Notes under the pieces: model-generated
What the model was told of the DNA's origin: nothing
The model's database searches: none
What the model saw: only the letters and a program-made list of their open reading frames with translations
In this document: piece after piece, positions 17,433-25,410 of the stretch
Layout: each line of letters begins with the position of its first letter
How positions within the stretch are numbered: the stretch's first letter is position 1
Assembly: GCA_003345555.1 (NCBI GenBank)
Contig: PRDJ01000010.1
Coordinates: 42,513 to 106,512 of the forward strand
Direction of reading: 5' to 3'
Source of the DNA: Candidatus Thorarchaeota archaeon
Lineage (GTDB): Archaea; Asgardarchaeota; Thorarchaeia; Thorarchaeales; Thorarchaeaceae
Length of the DNA stretch: 64,000 bases
Program-made: the position numbers and the translations under genes

Positions 17433-18440
17433 ATGGAGGCATGGTTGTTGACAATCCGTGACGTGGGCGAGCGCGATTTCATTGCGAGTATAGCAAGCAT
17501 GGTCAAGCAAGTAAAAGGCGCACGGCTTGAATTTGACGACGATGCGTCAGACATACCTCTTGCTGGCGGAACTCACATGGTTGTCAAGGTTGATACTTTC
17601 AATAGTGGGTCAGACTGGTTACCTGGCATGACCGAGGCCCAAGCCGGAAGGAAGACTGCAGTCTTGGTAATCAGCGATCTCGTGACGAAGGGTGCAACTC
17701 CAATCGCAAGCATGCTGTCACTGTGTGTCCCACCAGACCGCGATGCAGCTGGAGTCCAGGACATGATTCGGGGATTCTCCCAGTATTGTGTGCAAAGCGG
17801 GGCGAGTTTCGTCGGCGGTGACATGGGTCTCTCGTGCGAGACAGTCCTTACCGGCGTAGGACTGGGCACTGCACCTAGTAATGGAATTGTTCCGAGGGGC
17901 GGAACGAAGAAGGGCGACATTATCGCAGTAACCGGACTATTTGGGTTGACATCTGTCGCATTCAGAATACTGTTGGATGGTTTGGACGCTCCGAATCCAT
18001 TGAAGGCGATGGCTCTCGCTGCAGCTTACAAACCCGAGCTTGACCTGACGCTAGTACGGATGCTTGCGAAGGAAGGGGCAATCACTGCATCAATGGACAG
18101 TAGTGATGGCCTTGGAATCACGCTCAATACAATGGCTGCACACAGTCAGCTTTCTTTCGACATAGAGCAGCTTCCAGTTGCCCAAGGCGTCTCGGAGTTT
18201 GCGGAAGCGAACAACATCGGCCTTCTCGACTTGATTATGCGCGGCGGAGAGGAATTTCGTATTGTACTTAGCTTGCCCATCGACAAATGGGACAAAGCAG
18301 TATCCATCGCGAGAAGAGCCCGCGCCGAGCTCATTCCTATCGGACACGCGCAAGATGGCAGCGGCGTGACGTGGAAGAGCCCTAAGGGTCCAATAACCAT
18401 CCCTATGAAGGGTTACGATGACTTCAGGGAGTGGAGCTAG
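17433..18440 (+). CDS. thiL: Thiamine-monophosphate kinase
   Basis: A 335-residue AIR-synthase-fold enzyme that phosphorylates thiamine phosphate to the cofactor thiamine diphosphate. IRDVGERDFI is the family N-terminus, EFDDDASDIP and VKVDTFN form the metal/ATP site, and the SDLVTKGA, GGDMGLS, SMDSSDGLG and RGGEEFRIV motifs follow in the normal order. ATG 17433 keeps the whole ORF. TTG 17448 with GGAGG at 17436-17440 is a strong alternative giving the product five residues less. Its TAG stop is followed, in the same frame, by the radical-SAM gene. Confidence 0.9.
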   Translation: MEAWLLTIRDVGERDFIASIASMVKQVKGARLEFDDDASDIPLAGGTHMVVKVDTFNSGSDWLPGMTEAQAGRKTAVLVISDLVTKGATPIASMLSLCVPPDRDAAGVQDMIRGFSQYCVQSGASFVGGDMGLSCETVLTGVGLGTAPSNGIVPRGGTKKGDIIAVTGLFGLTSVAFRILLDGLDAPNPLKAMALAAAYKPELDLTLVRMLAKEGAITASMDSSDGLGITLNTMAAHSQLSFDIEQLPVAQGVSEFAEANNIGLLDLIMRGGEEFRIVLSLPIDKWDKAVSIARRARAELIPIGHAQDGSGVTWKSPKGPITIPMKGYDDFREWS

Positions 18441-20165
18441 CTGGATCGGGTTGTCATTGTAGACGGCTATGTTGACGAGCCGACGTGCTTGGGTGTTCCT
18501 CCGTATATCAGCCCTTATCCGAGATACATAGCGGGCGCGATATGGACACACTCTCCTCAGACACAGATTCTCTACCAGACTATCGATCAGCTGCGAGAGG
18601 CAGCAGACGAGACGCGTTCAAGTTGGACTCATGCCGGAGCAGTCATGCTGATTGCAGGGATGATCGTACCGGGCAAGTACATCGGTGGAACTCCAATCTC
18701 CGTCAGGGAAGCAAGAGAGTTCTTTTCAGCACCTGAATCGGCTGGCATACCAAAGCTGTTGGTTGGCCCGTGGGCACGATTCGGTTGTGGGCTAGAGGGC
18801 GGAAGGTTTGCACTGGGTTCAGATGTCTTATCTCCACCATTCGATTACATTGTCCGAGGAGACGCCGAGATCGTAATTGGCAGAGCGGCGGAAGACGGGT
18901 GGGACTTTTCGGCTGTTGATCTTGATGAAACTAGAGGCAGTCCTCAGGACATCAGTGAATACGCTGTCAGAGGTAGCGCGATCGTAGAGCAGCATCCCGG
19001 CCATTCGATGGGCTATCTCATCTGTGAAATCGAGACTTACAGGGGATGTCCTCGATATGTATCAGGTGGGTGTTCCTTCTGTATTGAACCCCTCTATGGG
19101 CTACCAGCACAACGTGAGCCAGAAGACATTATCAGGGAGATTGAGTCGCTATACAATCACGGCGTTAGAGCATTTCGGATTGGGAGGCAGGCGGATTTAT
19201 TCACTTATGGTTCAACAGAGATGGGCGAGACTGAGTTTCCTACTCCTTCTCCTAGAATTATCGAGTCTCTGTTTTCCGGAATACGTACAGTTGCACCGAA
19301 GCTGCAAGTTCTGCATATCGACAACGTGAACCCGGGAACGATTGCGGCACACCCCGAGGAGAGTAAGGCGGTTGCCCGCATTATCATGAAGTATCACACA
19401 GTCGGAGATGTGGCCGCGTTTGGTGTTGAATCGCTCGATCCTGAGGTGAAGAAACGGAACAACCTGAAGGTCACTCAGGAGGAGGCCGTGACAGCGATAA
19501 GGATTCTGAATGAAGTGGGCGGGCAGAGACCAGATTGGGAGCTTCCGCATCTCCTTCCCGGAATAAACCTACTGTATGGTCTGCCGGGCGAGAGCAAACG
19601 GACATTGGAGTACAATATGGAGTTCTTGCGGGAGCTGGTTACAGAGGGGCTTCTCGTGCGAAGAATCAACATCAGGCAAGTAATCAGGTTCCCCGGCACC
19701 CCAATCTCACGAGGTGAAAAGGGGCGGTTAAGACACAGTGAGTTCATACGACACAAGAGGGAGATCAGAGAGCAAATCGACCAGGTGATGATTGCAAGAG
19801 TAGCACCCCTCGGCACAATCATCCGTTCTGTATATCCGGAACAACGTGAAGGGAACGTTCAACTGCTCAGGCCCCTAGGTACATATCCCCTGCTTTGTCA
19901 CATGCCAATGGGACAGGAAGTATCTGAAGCGGCAGATGTGTTTGTCGTCGACCATGGGCCAAGATCCGTCACTGTTCTCCCCTTTCCCTTCCTACCCAAT
20001 CGTGCTAGCATGGCTCAATGGAAGGTGGTGCCGGGAATTGGAGACAAGAGGGCTGCAAGCATGAAGAGCAGTGGGCCATGGCATGACTCACAGCATATGG
20101 AAGAGCGTCTTTCGATGGAACTGCCAAGCTGGTTCAAGAGGTGCCTGTCCTTTGAACCGGGTTGA
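18441..20165 (+). CDS. Radical SAM protein with C-terminal helix-hairpin-helix (COG1031 type), probable non-standard start
   Basis: A protein of about 574 residues. The cysteine motif is CPRYVSGGCSFC (C-x7-C-x2-C), the spacing found in this archaeal family, within a TIM-barrel core. The C-terminus carries the helix-hairpin-helix segment VVPGIGDKRAASM. Substrate unknown. Family members begin with a VDGYVDEPxCLGVPPYISPYPRY-like block; most of that block lies upstream of the first ordinary start (TTG 18489). The frame is open back to the thiL stop with no ATG, GTG or TTG in that stretch. CTG 18441, with GGAG at 18433-18436, is the most likely start and gives an N-terminus like relatives. Confidence 0.8.
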   Translation: MDRVVIVDGYVDEPTCLGVPPYISPYPRYIAGAIWTHSPQTQILYQTIDQLREAADETRSSWTHAGAVMLIAGMIVPGKYIGGTPISVREAREFFSAPESAGIPKLLVGPWARFGCGLEGGRFALGSDVLSPPFDYIVRGDAEIVIGRAAEDGWDFSAVDLDETRGSPQDISEYAVRGSAIVEQHPGHSMGYLICEIETYRGCPRYVSGGCSFCIEPLYGLPAQREPEDIIREIESLYNHGVRAFRIGRQADLFTYGSTEMGETEFPTPSPRIIESLFSGIRTVAPKLQVLHIDNVNPGTIAAHPEESKAVARIIMKYHTVGDVAAFGVESLDPEVKKRNNLKVTQEEAVTAIRILNEVGGQRPDWELPHLLPGINLLYGLPGESKRTLEYNMEFLRELVTEGLLVRRINIRQVIRFPGTPISRGEKGRLRHSEFIRHKREIREQIDQVMIARVAPLGTIIRSVYPEQREGNVQLLRPLGTYPLLCHMPMGQEVSEAADVFVVDHGPRSVTVLPFPFLPNRASMAQWKVVPGIGDKRAASMKSSGPWHDSQHMEERLSMELPSWFKRCLSFEPG

Positions 20166-20207
20166 GGTGACAGCGTAACTTGGGACGGAATGAACGAGAA
20201 TGAGTTG

Positions 20208-20317
20208 TGGCGGGCCCGGCGAGATTTGAACTCGCGACTTCTAGCTATCCGACAAGGCCTGCCTGAAGACATGGCCTATAGAGGGCTAGCGCCCTGTCCT
20301 GGCTGGGCAACGGGCCC
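20208..20317 (-). tRNA. tRNA-Arg(TCT) with canonical intron
   Basis: The acceptor GGGCCCG/CGGGCCC has discriminator G and encoded CCA. The D-stem is GCCC/GGGC, the anticodon stem CTAGC/GCTAG, and the T-arm GCGAG/CTCGC. The anticodon TCT is at 20280-20282, followed by A37 and a 32-base intron. Position 33 reads C rather than the near-universal T in this alignment, which is odd. Mature length is 78. Confidence 0.85.
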
Positions 20318-20451
20318 ACGACCGGTCTCTGTTCGCCGAGACAGATTCAGACTTCTCCCGATGGGCATTTCTTATAGACACTTCGGTGCACAACAGCCCT
20401 TTGCCTCTTCAAGGGCGTGTCCGTTTCGGGTCAGGTTGCCGCTCATGCGTT

Positions 20452-20703
20452 CTAGCCCAGAACGAATTCTGGAGGATACATGACAAAGTACTGTACGACG
20501 ACAGCTAACAGCACTCCACTGAGTACTAGCGCCTTTCCCTTGGATTGATTCACATCAGTGAACCAGAGTATCGCCCCTGCAAGGACCACGATTACCGATG
20601 AAACCGAACCCACGAAAACAAGGAAGCCCCAGACATCTGCCAAGTAACTTGCGATAATGCCTATGAAATCTGTCAATGGGCTTAGAACCCGGAATAGCAG
20701 CAT
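20452..20703 (-). CDS. Small two-helix membrane protein, unknown function
   Basis: An 83-residue protein from ATG 20703. It has two or three hydrophobic segments (LADVWGFLVFVGSVSSVIVV and a C-terminal ALVLSGVLLAVVVQYFV) separated by a short polar loop DVNQSKGK. This pattern recalls small VirB2/TrbC-like or pore-forming membrane proteins, but no family can be assigned. A minus-strand TATA box at 20736-20744 places transcription start close to this ATG, so the longer upstream frame is not used. Confidence 0.6.
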   Translation of the reverse strand: MLLFRVLSPLTDFIGIIASYLADVWGFLVFVGSVSSVIVVLAGAILWFTDVNQSKGKALVLSGVLLAVVVQYFVMYPPEFVLG

Positions 20704-20735
20704 GTCGTCATCCGAAGACAAGTGTGTGTGAATCC

Positions 20736-20744
20736 GATATAAAC
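20736..20744 (-). promoter_or_regulatory. TATA box for the small membrane protein
   Basis: GTTTATATC on the minus strand lies 33-41 bases before ATG 20703. It argues for a very short leader and against the longer ORF. Confidence 0.55.
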
Positions 20745-20816
20745 TCCTGAAGACTGCAATGACTAGTTCCAACAATCACAGCTTGGCCCGTACGCATTTC
20801 ATGCCATATAGACTGC

Positions 20817-21665
20817 TCACTTTCCCTGCATTCCCTCGCAGAAGGCGAGAATGTTCCTTCCGAGGTCTTCATGGTTATATCCTCCCTCCAAGAGGCCGAA
20901 GCGTCGTCCGCCACACCGCTGTTGGGCGAACTCGAAGACTAGGCGCCCTATTCTTCTGAAGGCATCAGTTGACAGATTGTGACCCCAGCAGTGTTCATAC
21001 TCGTCGAAGCCTGCGGAAGCAGCGATTATGTCGACGTCTGGGCTGTTGTCAAGAGCAAGTTTGACATCAGAGAGATAGTTGTCATCACCATGCCCCTCTG
21101 GGTTATGAATTATCACTCTCCTGTCTCCACCGAGGATGTTGACTGTTCCGTCTCCAAAGTGCAGGTCGAAGTCAAGAATGAACGCAGAGCTGATCAGACC
21201 GTGAGACAGGAGATGCAAGACAGCGATGGCAATGTTGTTGAAATAACAGAAGCCCCAATAGCTGTTGCGTGAAGCATGATGGCCGGGCGGTCGGATTAGG
21301 CCGAATGCCGGTTGTCCCTTGACTGCTATGTCTGCAGTCAAGATGGCCCCGCCTGCGGCAAGGGCCGCCATCTTGTAAGGCTGTCCACTATGAGACGCGT
21401 CATCTTCTCCTTTGACACGATTGAGAACAGGCAGTGAATGTGCCTGAAGTATATCATTCTCTGAAGCAGGTTCCGGAGTTGTTAGTTGATAGCCGCGATG
21501 ATTACGAAAAACGTTGATAGCAGAGTCTAGTCTTCCCGGGGCACCCGCAGGGGTATTATCATAGGATTCTCTCATGAGTGGGTGAAATACGATTTTCAAA
21601 GCACCACATCTCGTGCATATGCAACTTGAACGTTCGACAAGCTCCTTGTTCGAGACGATTACCAA
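20817..21665 (-). CDS. Histone deacetylase / acetylpolyamine amidohydrolase family protein
   Basis: A protein of 282 residues with the arginase/deacetylase fold. The catalytic His pair is in RPPGHHA, zinc ligands are in the DFDLHFGDGT segment, a later Asp lies in AASAGFDEYEHC, and GGYNH closes the pocket. The family removes acetyl groups from proteins or polyamines. The annotated start is TTG 21665, close to the start site expected from TATA at 21686-21695. It would give an N-terminal CICTRC cysteine cluster ahead of KIVFHPL. TTG 21599 is an alternative beginning at the usual fold start. Substrate unknown; Alba, a known acetylated archaeal chromatin protein, is also encoded in this window. 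Confidence 0.85.
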   Translation of the reverse strand: MVIVSNKELVERSSCICTRCGALKIVFHPLMRESYDNTPAGAPGRLDSAINVFRNHRGYQLTTPEPASENDILQAHSLPVLNRVKGEDDASHSGQPYKMAALAAGGAILTADIAVKGQPAFGLIRPPGHHASRNSYWGFCYFNNIAIAVLHLLSHGLISSAFILDFDLHFGDGTVNILGGDRRVIIHNPEGHGDDNYLSDVKLALDNSPDVDIIAASAGFDEYEHCWGHNLSTDAFRRIGRLVFEFAQQRCGGRRFGLLEGGYNHEDLGRNILAFCEGMQGK

Positions 21666-21685
21666 TTGAGAAATCGGAGCTTGCA

Positions 21686-21695
21686 GATAAAAGAT
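21686..21695 (-). promoter_or_regulatory. TATA box for the deacetylase gene
   Basis: ATCTTTTATC on the minus strand, 21-30 bases before TTG 21665, consistent with a leaderless or nearly leaderless mRNA. Confidence 0.45.
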
Positions 21696-21702
21696 AGCAT
21701 CA

Positions 21703-21729
21703 GACAGACAGGCTCACGACCTGTCTGTC
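21703..21729. promoter_or_regulatory. 10-bp perfect inverted repeat between rpl12 and the deacetylase gene
   Basis: GACAGACAGG and CCTGTCTGTC are separated by seven bases. The element lies directly upstream of the deacetylase TATA box and about 45 bases beyond the P1 stop. It could be an operator for the former or a 3' hairpin for the ribosomal operon. Confidence 0.5.
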
Positions 21730-21745
21730 CCTAGTGACTCTAGAG

Positions 21746-21750
21746 AAAAA
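21746..21750 (-). terminator. Oligo-T terminator of the stalk operon
   Basis: On the minus strand CTCTTTTTCTC follows the P1 gene by about 25 bases; archaeal RNA polymerase terminates at such T tracts. Confidence 0.4.
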
Positions 21751-21773
21751 GAGTGGGGAGCAAGGAGGTTTTT

Positions 21774-22076
21774 CTAACCAAACAGACTTCCAAGACCTGC
21801 AGTGAACTCTTCTTCTTTCTTTTCTTCTTTCTCTTCTTTCTTCTCTCCGGCTGCAGGTTTTCCGGCTGCTGCTGGTGGAGCAGCGGGGGCTGCGACAGCC
21901 ACGGTGGCACTCTTGAGGGCTTCGTCGATGTCTACGCCCTCAAGTGCTGCGAGCAGAGCCTTCACTCTGGACTTGTCAGTCTTCACACCTGCCGCTGTAA
22001 GAACGGCATCCATGTTCTTCTCATTGATTGGCTGACCTGCTTTGTGGAGAAGAAGTGCTGAGTATACGTACTCCAT
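21774..22076 (-). CDS. rpl12: Ribosomal protein P1 (L12)
   Basis: The 100-residue acidic stalk protein that forms dimers on uL10 and recruits translation GTPases. The N-terminal helical dimerisation domain ([14 protein letters not shown]) is followed by an Ala/Pro hinge, a Lys/Glu-rich stretch and the conserved GLGSLFG tail that binds EF2 and EF1A. It is the last gene of the minus-strand uL11-uL1-uL10-P1 operon and begins 11 bases after the uL10 stop. Confidence 0.97.
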   Translation of the reverse strand: MEYVYSALLLHKAGQPINEKNMDAVLTAAGVKTDKSRVKALLAALEGVDIDEALKSATVAVAAPAAPPAAAGKPAAGEKKEEKEEKKEEEFTAGLGSLFG

Positions 22077-22087
22077 ATTTCATTACC

Positions 22088-22993
22088 TCACTTGTTAGCT
22101 TTCTCTAGCATGTCAGAGGGTACCGCATCCGGGCTCTTACTAGAGAGCACCGAAGCAAGTGCGAGTGCCTCCGAGTTGGCCTTAGCCAAGAACTGGGGAA
22201 GTAAGTCTGGGACAAAGTAGCCGATCTTCATTGCCAGATTCTTGGCTTCGAGATTCGCTTTTCCTAGCATGATTGTAATAGTCTCTGCGGTCGGATACTC
22301 GATGTTGACCGAGAGATTCATCGCATATTGGTGGGCCAGAATGACCTCCTTCAGTAGACCCTCAAGGTTTACTTCAAAGGCTTGGGCCGTGATGACAGAT
22401 CCATCTGTGAATGCCGCGGCGAGCCTAAGCCGTAGTTCCATAGGCTCAATTCCAAGTCGGCTCAGTACCAAGGCCATTGCACTCGATACTGTCTCACCTT
22501 TCTTGACCACCACAGTGTCGTCAGTGATGTGTATGACTCCGGTCTTGACACGAGCCGGAATCTTGAGTGCTGCAAGCTCACTGATGAATGGACCCGGTGC
22601 AACACCAGTATTCATTGCAGGAACCTTGATGTCGTTCGTGGCAACTTGGCCTACTTTGGCTGGTGCCTTTGACTTACTCTCACTAAGGAACTTGCTGAGC
22701 GTAAATGGGTCCTTATCGCTGAAAATGAACGCAACAGCTCCCTTCACATGATCGGCAAGAGCCTCGAGTCCCTTAGTCTTGCTTTCCTTGATGGCTCGAA
22801 TCATGAGTGTATTCCGTGCCATTTTCAAGGTTGCTGAGCCGCGCAAGCTATCTCTGATTGTTTGAAGCTGTTTTGCGCCGATTCCTGCCACAATGACGAG
22901 GCCCACCATCTTGCTCTTCTTAATCATCGAGACCAGCTGGGTGACCTCATCTTTCTTCCATTGTGGTACGACGTGTTCATATCCTGCCATCAA
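22088..22993 (-). CDS. rplP0: Ribosomal protein uL10 (P0), lacking the acidic C-terminal tail
   Basis: A protein of 301 residues: the stalk base that binds 23S rRNA and uL11 and carries P1 dimers on C-terminal helices. The rRNA-binding domain (VSMIKKSKMVGLV, RNTLMIRAI) and insertion domain are intact. At least two spine helices (MLGKANLEAKNLAMKIGY and FLAKANSEALALASVL) are visible. The product ends at MLEKANK and has no acidic linker or GLGSLFG tail, unlike most archaeal homologs. Only 11 bases remain before the P1 start, so the tail is not hidden by a frameshift. Confidence 0.95.
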   Translation of the reverse strand: MMAGYEHVVPQWKKDEVTQLVSMIKKSKMVGLVIVAGIGAKQLQTIRDSLRGSATLKMARNTLMIRAIKESKTKGLEALADHVKGAVAFIFSDKDPFTLSKFLSESKSKAPAKVGQVATNDIKVPAMNTGVAPGPFISELAALKIPARVKTGVIHITDDTVVVKKGETVSSAMALVLSRLGIEPMELRLRLAAAFTDGSVITAQAFEVNLEGLLKEVILAHQYAMNLSVNIEYPTAETITIMLGKANLEAKNLAMKIGYFVPDLLPQFLAKANSEALALASVLSSKSPDAVPSDMLEKANK

Positions 22994-23002
22994 TACTCAC
23001 CT

Positions 23003-23659
23003 CTAGACAGATATCCGGATAGGCGGGCCCATCGTTGTCTTGACTTTCACACTACTAATCTTGGACGCGTGACCCTTGCTCTCAACAAAGCGGAGCACTG
23101 CCAATATGTTGTCAGCTATCTCCTTGTCACTCATCTTCATATGACCGACCTTAACGTGGAATGTCGGGATGTTTCTCATCCGTATTCGCACTGTTCGACG
23201 GTACTGCCCTATTATGCCCTTCAAGTCTGCTTGTGGAGGGAAAGGTCGGGGCATCTTGCCTCTTGTACCGAGTGCTTGCCCGAGGTACCGACCGACGAGG
23301 GGCATGGTATCAGTCGATGCAACGAAGAAATCGTAGTTCTTGGCCAACGTTCTGCGCGTCTTCTTGTCCTCGCCCATCTTTGCGATTTCCTCCTTTGACA
23401 CAATGTGCTCAGCGCCTGCGGCTGTCGCTTTCTCTGCGAACTCTCCGTCACCAAAAGCACATACTTTCGCAGGGGGATACAGGGCGTTAGGGATAATCAA
23501 TTCCTGATTGAGCCTATTCTCGGATTTCGACACGTCCAACTCCTTTCTCCTGAAGTTGACCGCGACGTCGAAGCTCTGTTCGAACTTGATACCTCTCTCT
23601 GTCCCCTTCGCTCTCGCCTCGGACACAGCTGTTTGGATACTCTCAAGGTTGAACGACAT
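23003..23659 (-). CDS. rpl1: Ribosomal protein uL1
   Basis: The 218-residue L1-stalk protein of the large subunit, which gates E-site tRNA exit. Characteristic segments are KFEQSFDVAVNFR, the ALGTRGKMPRPFP loop and the basic C-terminal strand KVKTTMGPPIRI. In several archaea L1 also represses its own operon by binding mRNA. It sits between uL11 and uL10 with only three bases to the uL11 stop, so the operon is tightly coupled. Confidence 0.97.
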   Translation of the reverse strand: MSFNLESIQTAVSEARAKGTERGIKFEQSFDVAVNFRRKELDVSKSENRLNQELIIPNALYPPAKVCAFGDGEFAEKATAAGAEHIVSKEEIAKMGEDKKTRRTLAKNYDFFVASTDTMPLVGRYLGQALGTRGKMPRPFPPQADLKGIIGQYRRTVRIRMRNIPTFHVKVGHMKMSDKEIADNILAVLRFVESKGHASKISSVKVKTTMGPPIRISV

Positions 23660-23662
23660 TCT

Positions 23663-24139
23663 CTACTTCTTCCCCCTAAGAGGCTCGTTGAGCTGCTGGT
23701 CCCACTTTCCTTCCTTGATTTCCTGCTGGAACTCCTTTGCAGGCTTTCCCTCAATTGTGACGCCCACTGAGACGCAAGTACCAGCGATTATCAATGCAGC
23801 TGACTTCATTGTGAGAGCTGTAAGATCTCCTGCCTTTGCTTTTGCAATCGACTTCAGCTGATCTATTGTGATATTTCCAATAGTCTGTGTTTTCGGAGTC
23901 GCGGATCCCTTGGGGGCACCAATCTCCTTCAGAATCAAGGCACTCGTAGGTGGAATCCCGACTTCAATCTCGAATGTTTTCTTGATAGTGTCCACGATGA
24001 TTGTTACTGGCACTTTCAGACCTGCGAAGGGCTGTGTGACTTCGTTAATCTTCTGCACGACTTGGAAGACATTGACTCCGGTCGGTCCCAAGGCTGGTCC
24101 AATCGGAGGTCCTCCTGAAGCCTTACCTCCCTCAACCAT
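23663..24139 (-). CDS. rpl11: Ribosomal protein uL11
   Basis: A protein of 158 residues: GTPase-centre protein that binds 23S helices 43-44 together with the stalk. The start ATG 24139 gives MVEGGKASGGPPIGPALGPTG, the canonical N-terminus. The open frame upstream to 24259 is not homologous to anything. The C-terminal rRNA-binding domain includes VGIPPTSALI and GNITIDQL. A TATA-like GAATATAC lies about 55 bases upstream and a second one (GCTTAAAAAC) near 24360. Confidence 0.97.
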   Translation of the reverse strand: MVEGGKASGGPPIGPALGPTGVNVFQVVQKINEVTQPFAGLKVPVTIIVDTIKKTFEIEVGIPPTSALILKEIGAPKGSATPKTQTIGNITIDQLKSIAKAKAGDLTALTMKSAALIIAGTCVSVGVTIEGKPAKEFQQEIKEGKWDQQLNEPLRGKK

Positions 24140-24423
24140 CGCAGAGACTCTAGTCTTCTGTTCACTCAAACAAATCACGACTCCTGATGCAGTATATTCG
24201 GTCCATCGAAATGTAACCGTTAGGGTCGACCGCTTGGAGACAAGAAGTGATACGTCCAAGTCGGTCTACTGCATTACCAGTCATTCATCTTCACCCCTGG
24301 CACGGCGTCATTGCGCCTGTGTCTGATTAAGGAGCAGCGATTCCCAGCCGAGGTCGGTTTTTAAGCATTCCGAAGGGGCCTACACAGTTTCTATGCCCGC
24401 TCGCGGCAAAGAGCGAAAGGGCG
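24140..24423 (-). promoter_or_regulatory. Long spacer / possible leader of the stalk operon
   Basis: These 284 bases separate Spt5 from uL11. Two minus-strand TATA-like elements are seen, near 24358-24368 and 24195-24205. Use of the first would give a leader of about 200 bases containing a four-codon reading frame after GGGGTGAAG. No protein gene is supported. The long leader could hold an L1 autoregulatory site, as in methanogens, but I see no clear L1-binding mimic. Confidence 0.35.
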
Positions 24424-25089
24424 TCAATGCGACCAGAACGAGTCTTCTTCCTCTTCTGGACGAGGCGCCTCGCCTTTCTCTCCTGGTACTACCTCTTCAA
24501 CAGCCTTTCCCTTCTCGACGATCTTGGCAAAGTCTGCATGGACTCGCAAGGGAATCGTGTGTGGGCTTTCAAGTAGCTCCAGTATAAGTTCCTCTTTGGA
24601 TGTATCAACCCTTGAGACCTTTGCTCTCTCACCCTTGAAGGGTCCGGATATGATTTCGACCACATCTCCAATCGATATACCCTCGGCAGCTGGCGGGGGC
24701 GCGAGGAACTTATCGATTTCATCTAAGCTGACCTTTCCTCCGACTCGTCCTCGGACATGAGGTACACCAGATATCGCTATTTCAACATCCCTGAACTCCA
24801 TTGTCTCAAGGAAAACATATCCACGTAGAGTCTCTGGAACAAGTATTGCCATGACTCTGCCGAGCAACTGGTTCTTGGACACTAGCCTTGGCTCACCCTT
24901 CTTCTTGCCGGCCTTGCTGCAACTCTCCATATGCTTGGTAGTGCTTTTCTCTGAAGAAAACTGCTCACCGCAATATGGGCACTCCCATAAATCAGTCTCT
25001 CCTGTCACGGCAGTCGTAATCAGATCTGCAACAGACCTCTCTTGACTGATGGTTGTCCTTATGGCGTAGATGCTTGTCTTCGACTGCAA
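24424..25089 (-). CDS. spt5: Transcription elongation factor Spt5 with a zinc-finger insertion
   Basis: A protein of 221 residues. The NGN domain starts SIYAIRTTISQE and resumes at VMAILVPETLRGYVFLE, VPHVRG; the KOW domain follows (GDVVEIISGPFKGERAKV). Spt5 clamps RNA polymerase with Spt4 and links transcription to translation. Between the first helix and second strand of NGN an insertion of about 40 residues holds a CCHC finger (C37, C40, H53, C57) absent from typical archaeal Spt5. An acidic tail follows KOW. The start is TTG 25089 with GGAGGGCC spaced six bases upstream. It lies downstream of secE, the classical order. Confidence 0.93.
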   Translation of the reverse strand: MQSKTSIYAIRTTISQERSVADLITTAVTGETDLWECPYCGEQFSSEKSTTKHMESCSKAGKKKGEPRLVSKNQLLGRVMAILVPETLRGYVFLETMEFRDVEIAISGVPHVRGRVGGKVSLDEIDKFLAPPPAAEGISIGDVVEIISGPFKGERAKVSRVDTSKEELILELLESPHTIPLRVHADFAKIVEKGKAVEEVVPGEKGEAPRPEEEEDSFWSH

Positions 25090-25126
25090 ATCAGGCCCTC
25101 CTTCAAGGTCCTTTGTCTGCCCGTCT

Positions 25127-25309
25127 CTAGGCTCTTCCCCACAGGCTGGTCAGTGCGGTCATCAGCAACTGGACTATGAAGCTGAGCATCCCAACAAGGA
25201 ACATTGCTAGGAGGCTAATCTTCGTGCTTGACCAGAACTCCTGACGCGATGGCTTTGTGGCAAGCTTCAGGATTCGCGCGCTTTCTCTGATGAAATTACC
25301 GAGGCCCAT
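25127..25309 (-). CDS. secE: Protein translocase subunit SecE/Sec61 gamma
   Basis: A 60-residue protein with a basic amphipathic helix (RILKLATKPSRQEFW) and one C-terminal membrane span (LLAMFLVGMLSFIVQLLM). This is the standard archaeal Sec61 gamma that clamps SecY. It stands between ftsZ and spt5 in the order ftsZ-secE-spt5-rpl11 seen in many archaea. Confidence 0.93.
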   Translation of the reverse strand: MGLGNFIRESARILKLATKPSRQEFWSSTKISLLAMFLVGMLSFIVQLLMTALTSLWGRA

Positions 25310-25410
25310 TGGTGCGGCACATTCCTGCTCGATTCATGTCCGGGATTACCGGAAACAGAACCAACCACCCGTGGTGCACTTTTAACCCTTGCTGACAGAC
25401 CAAGACCTTG

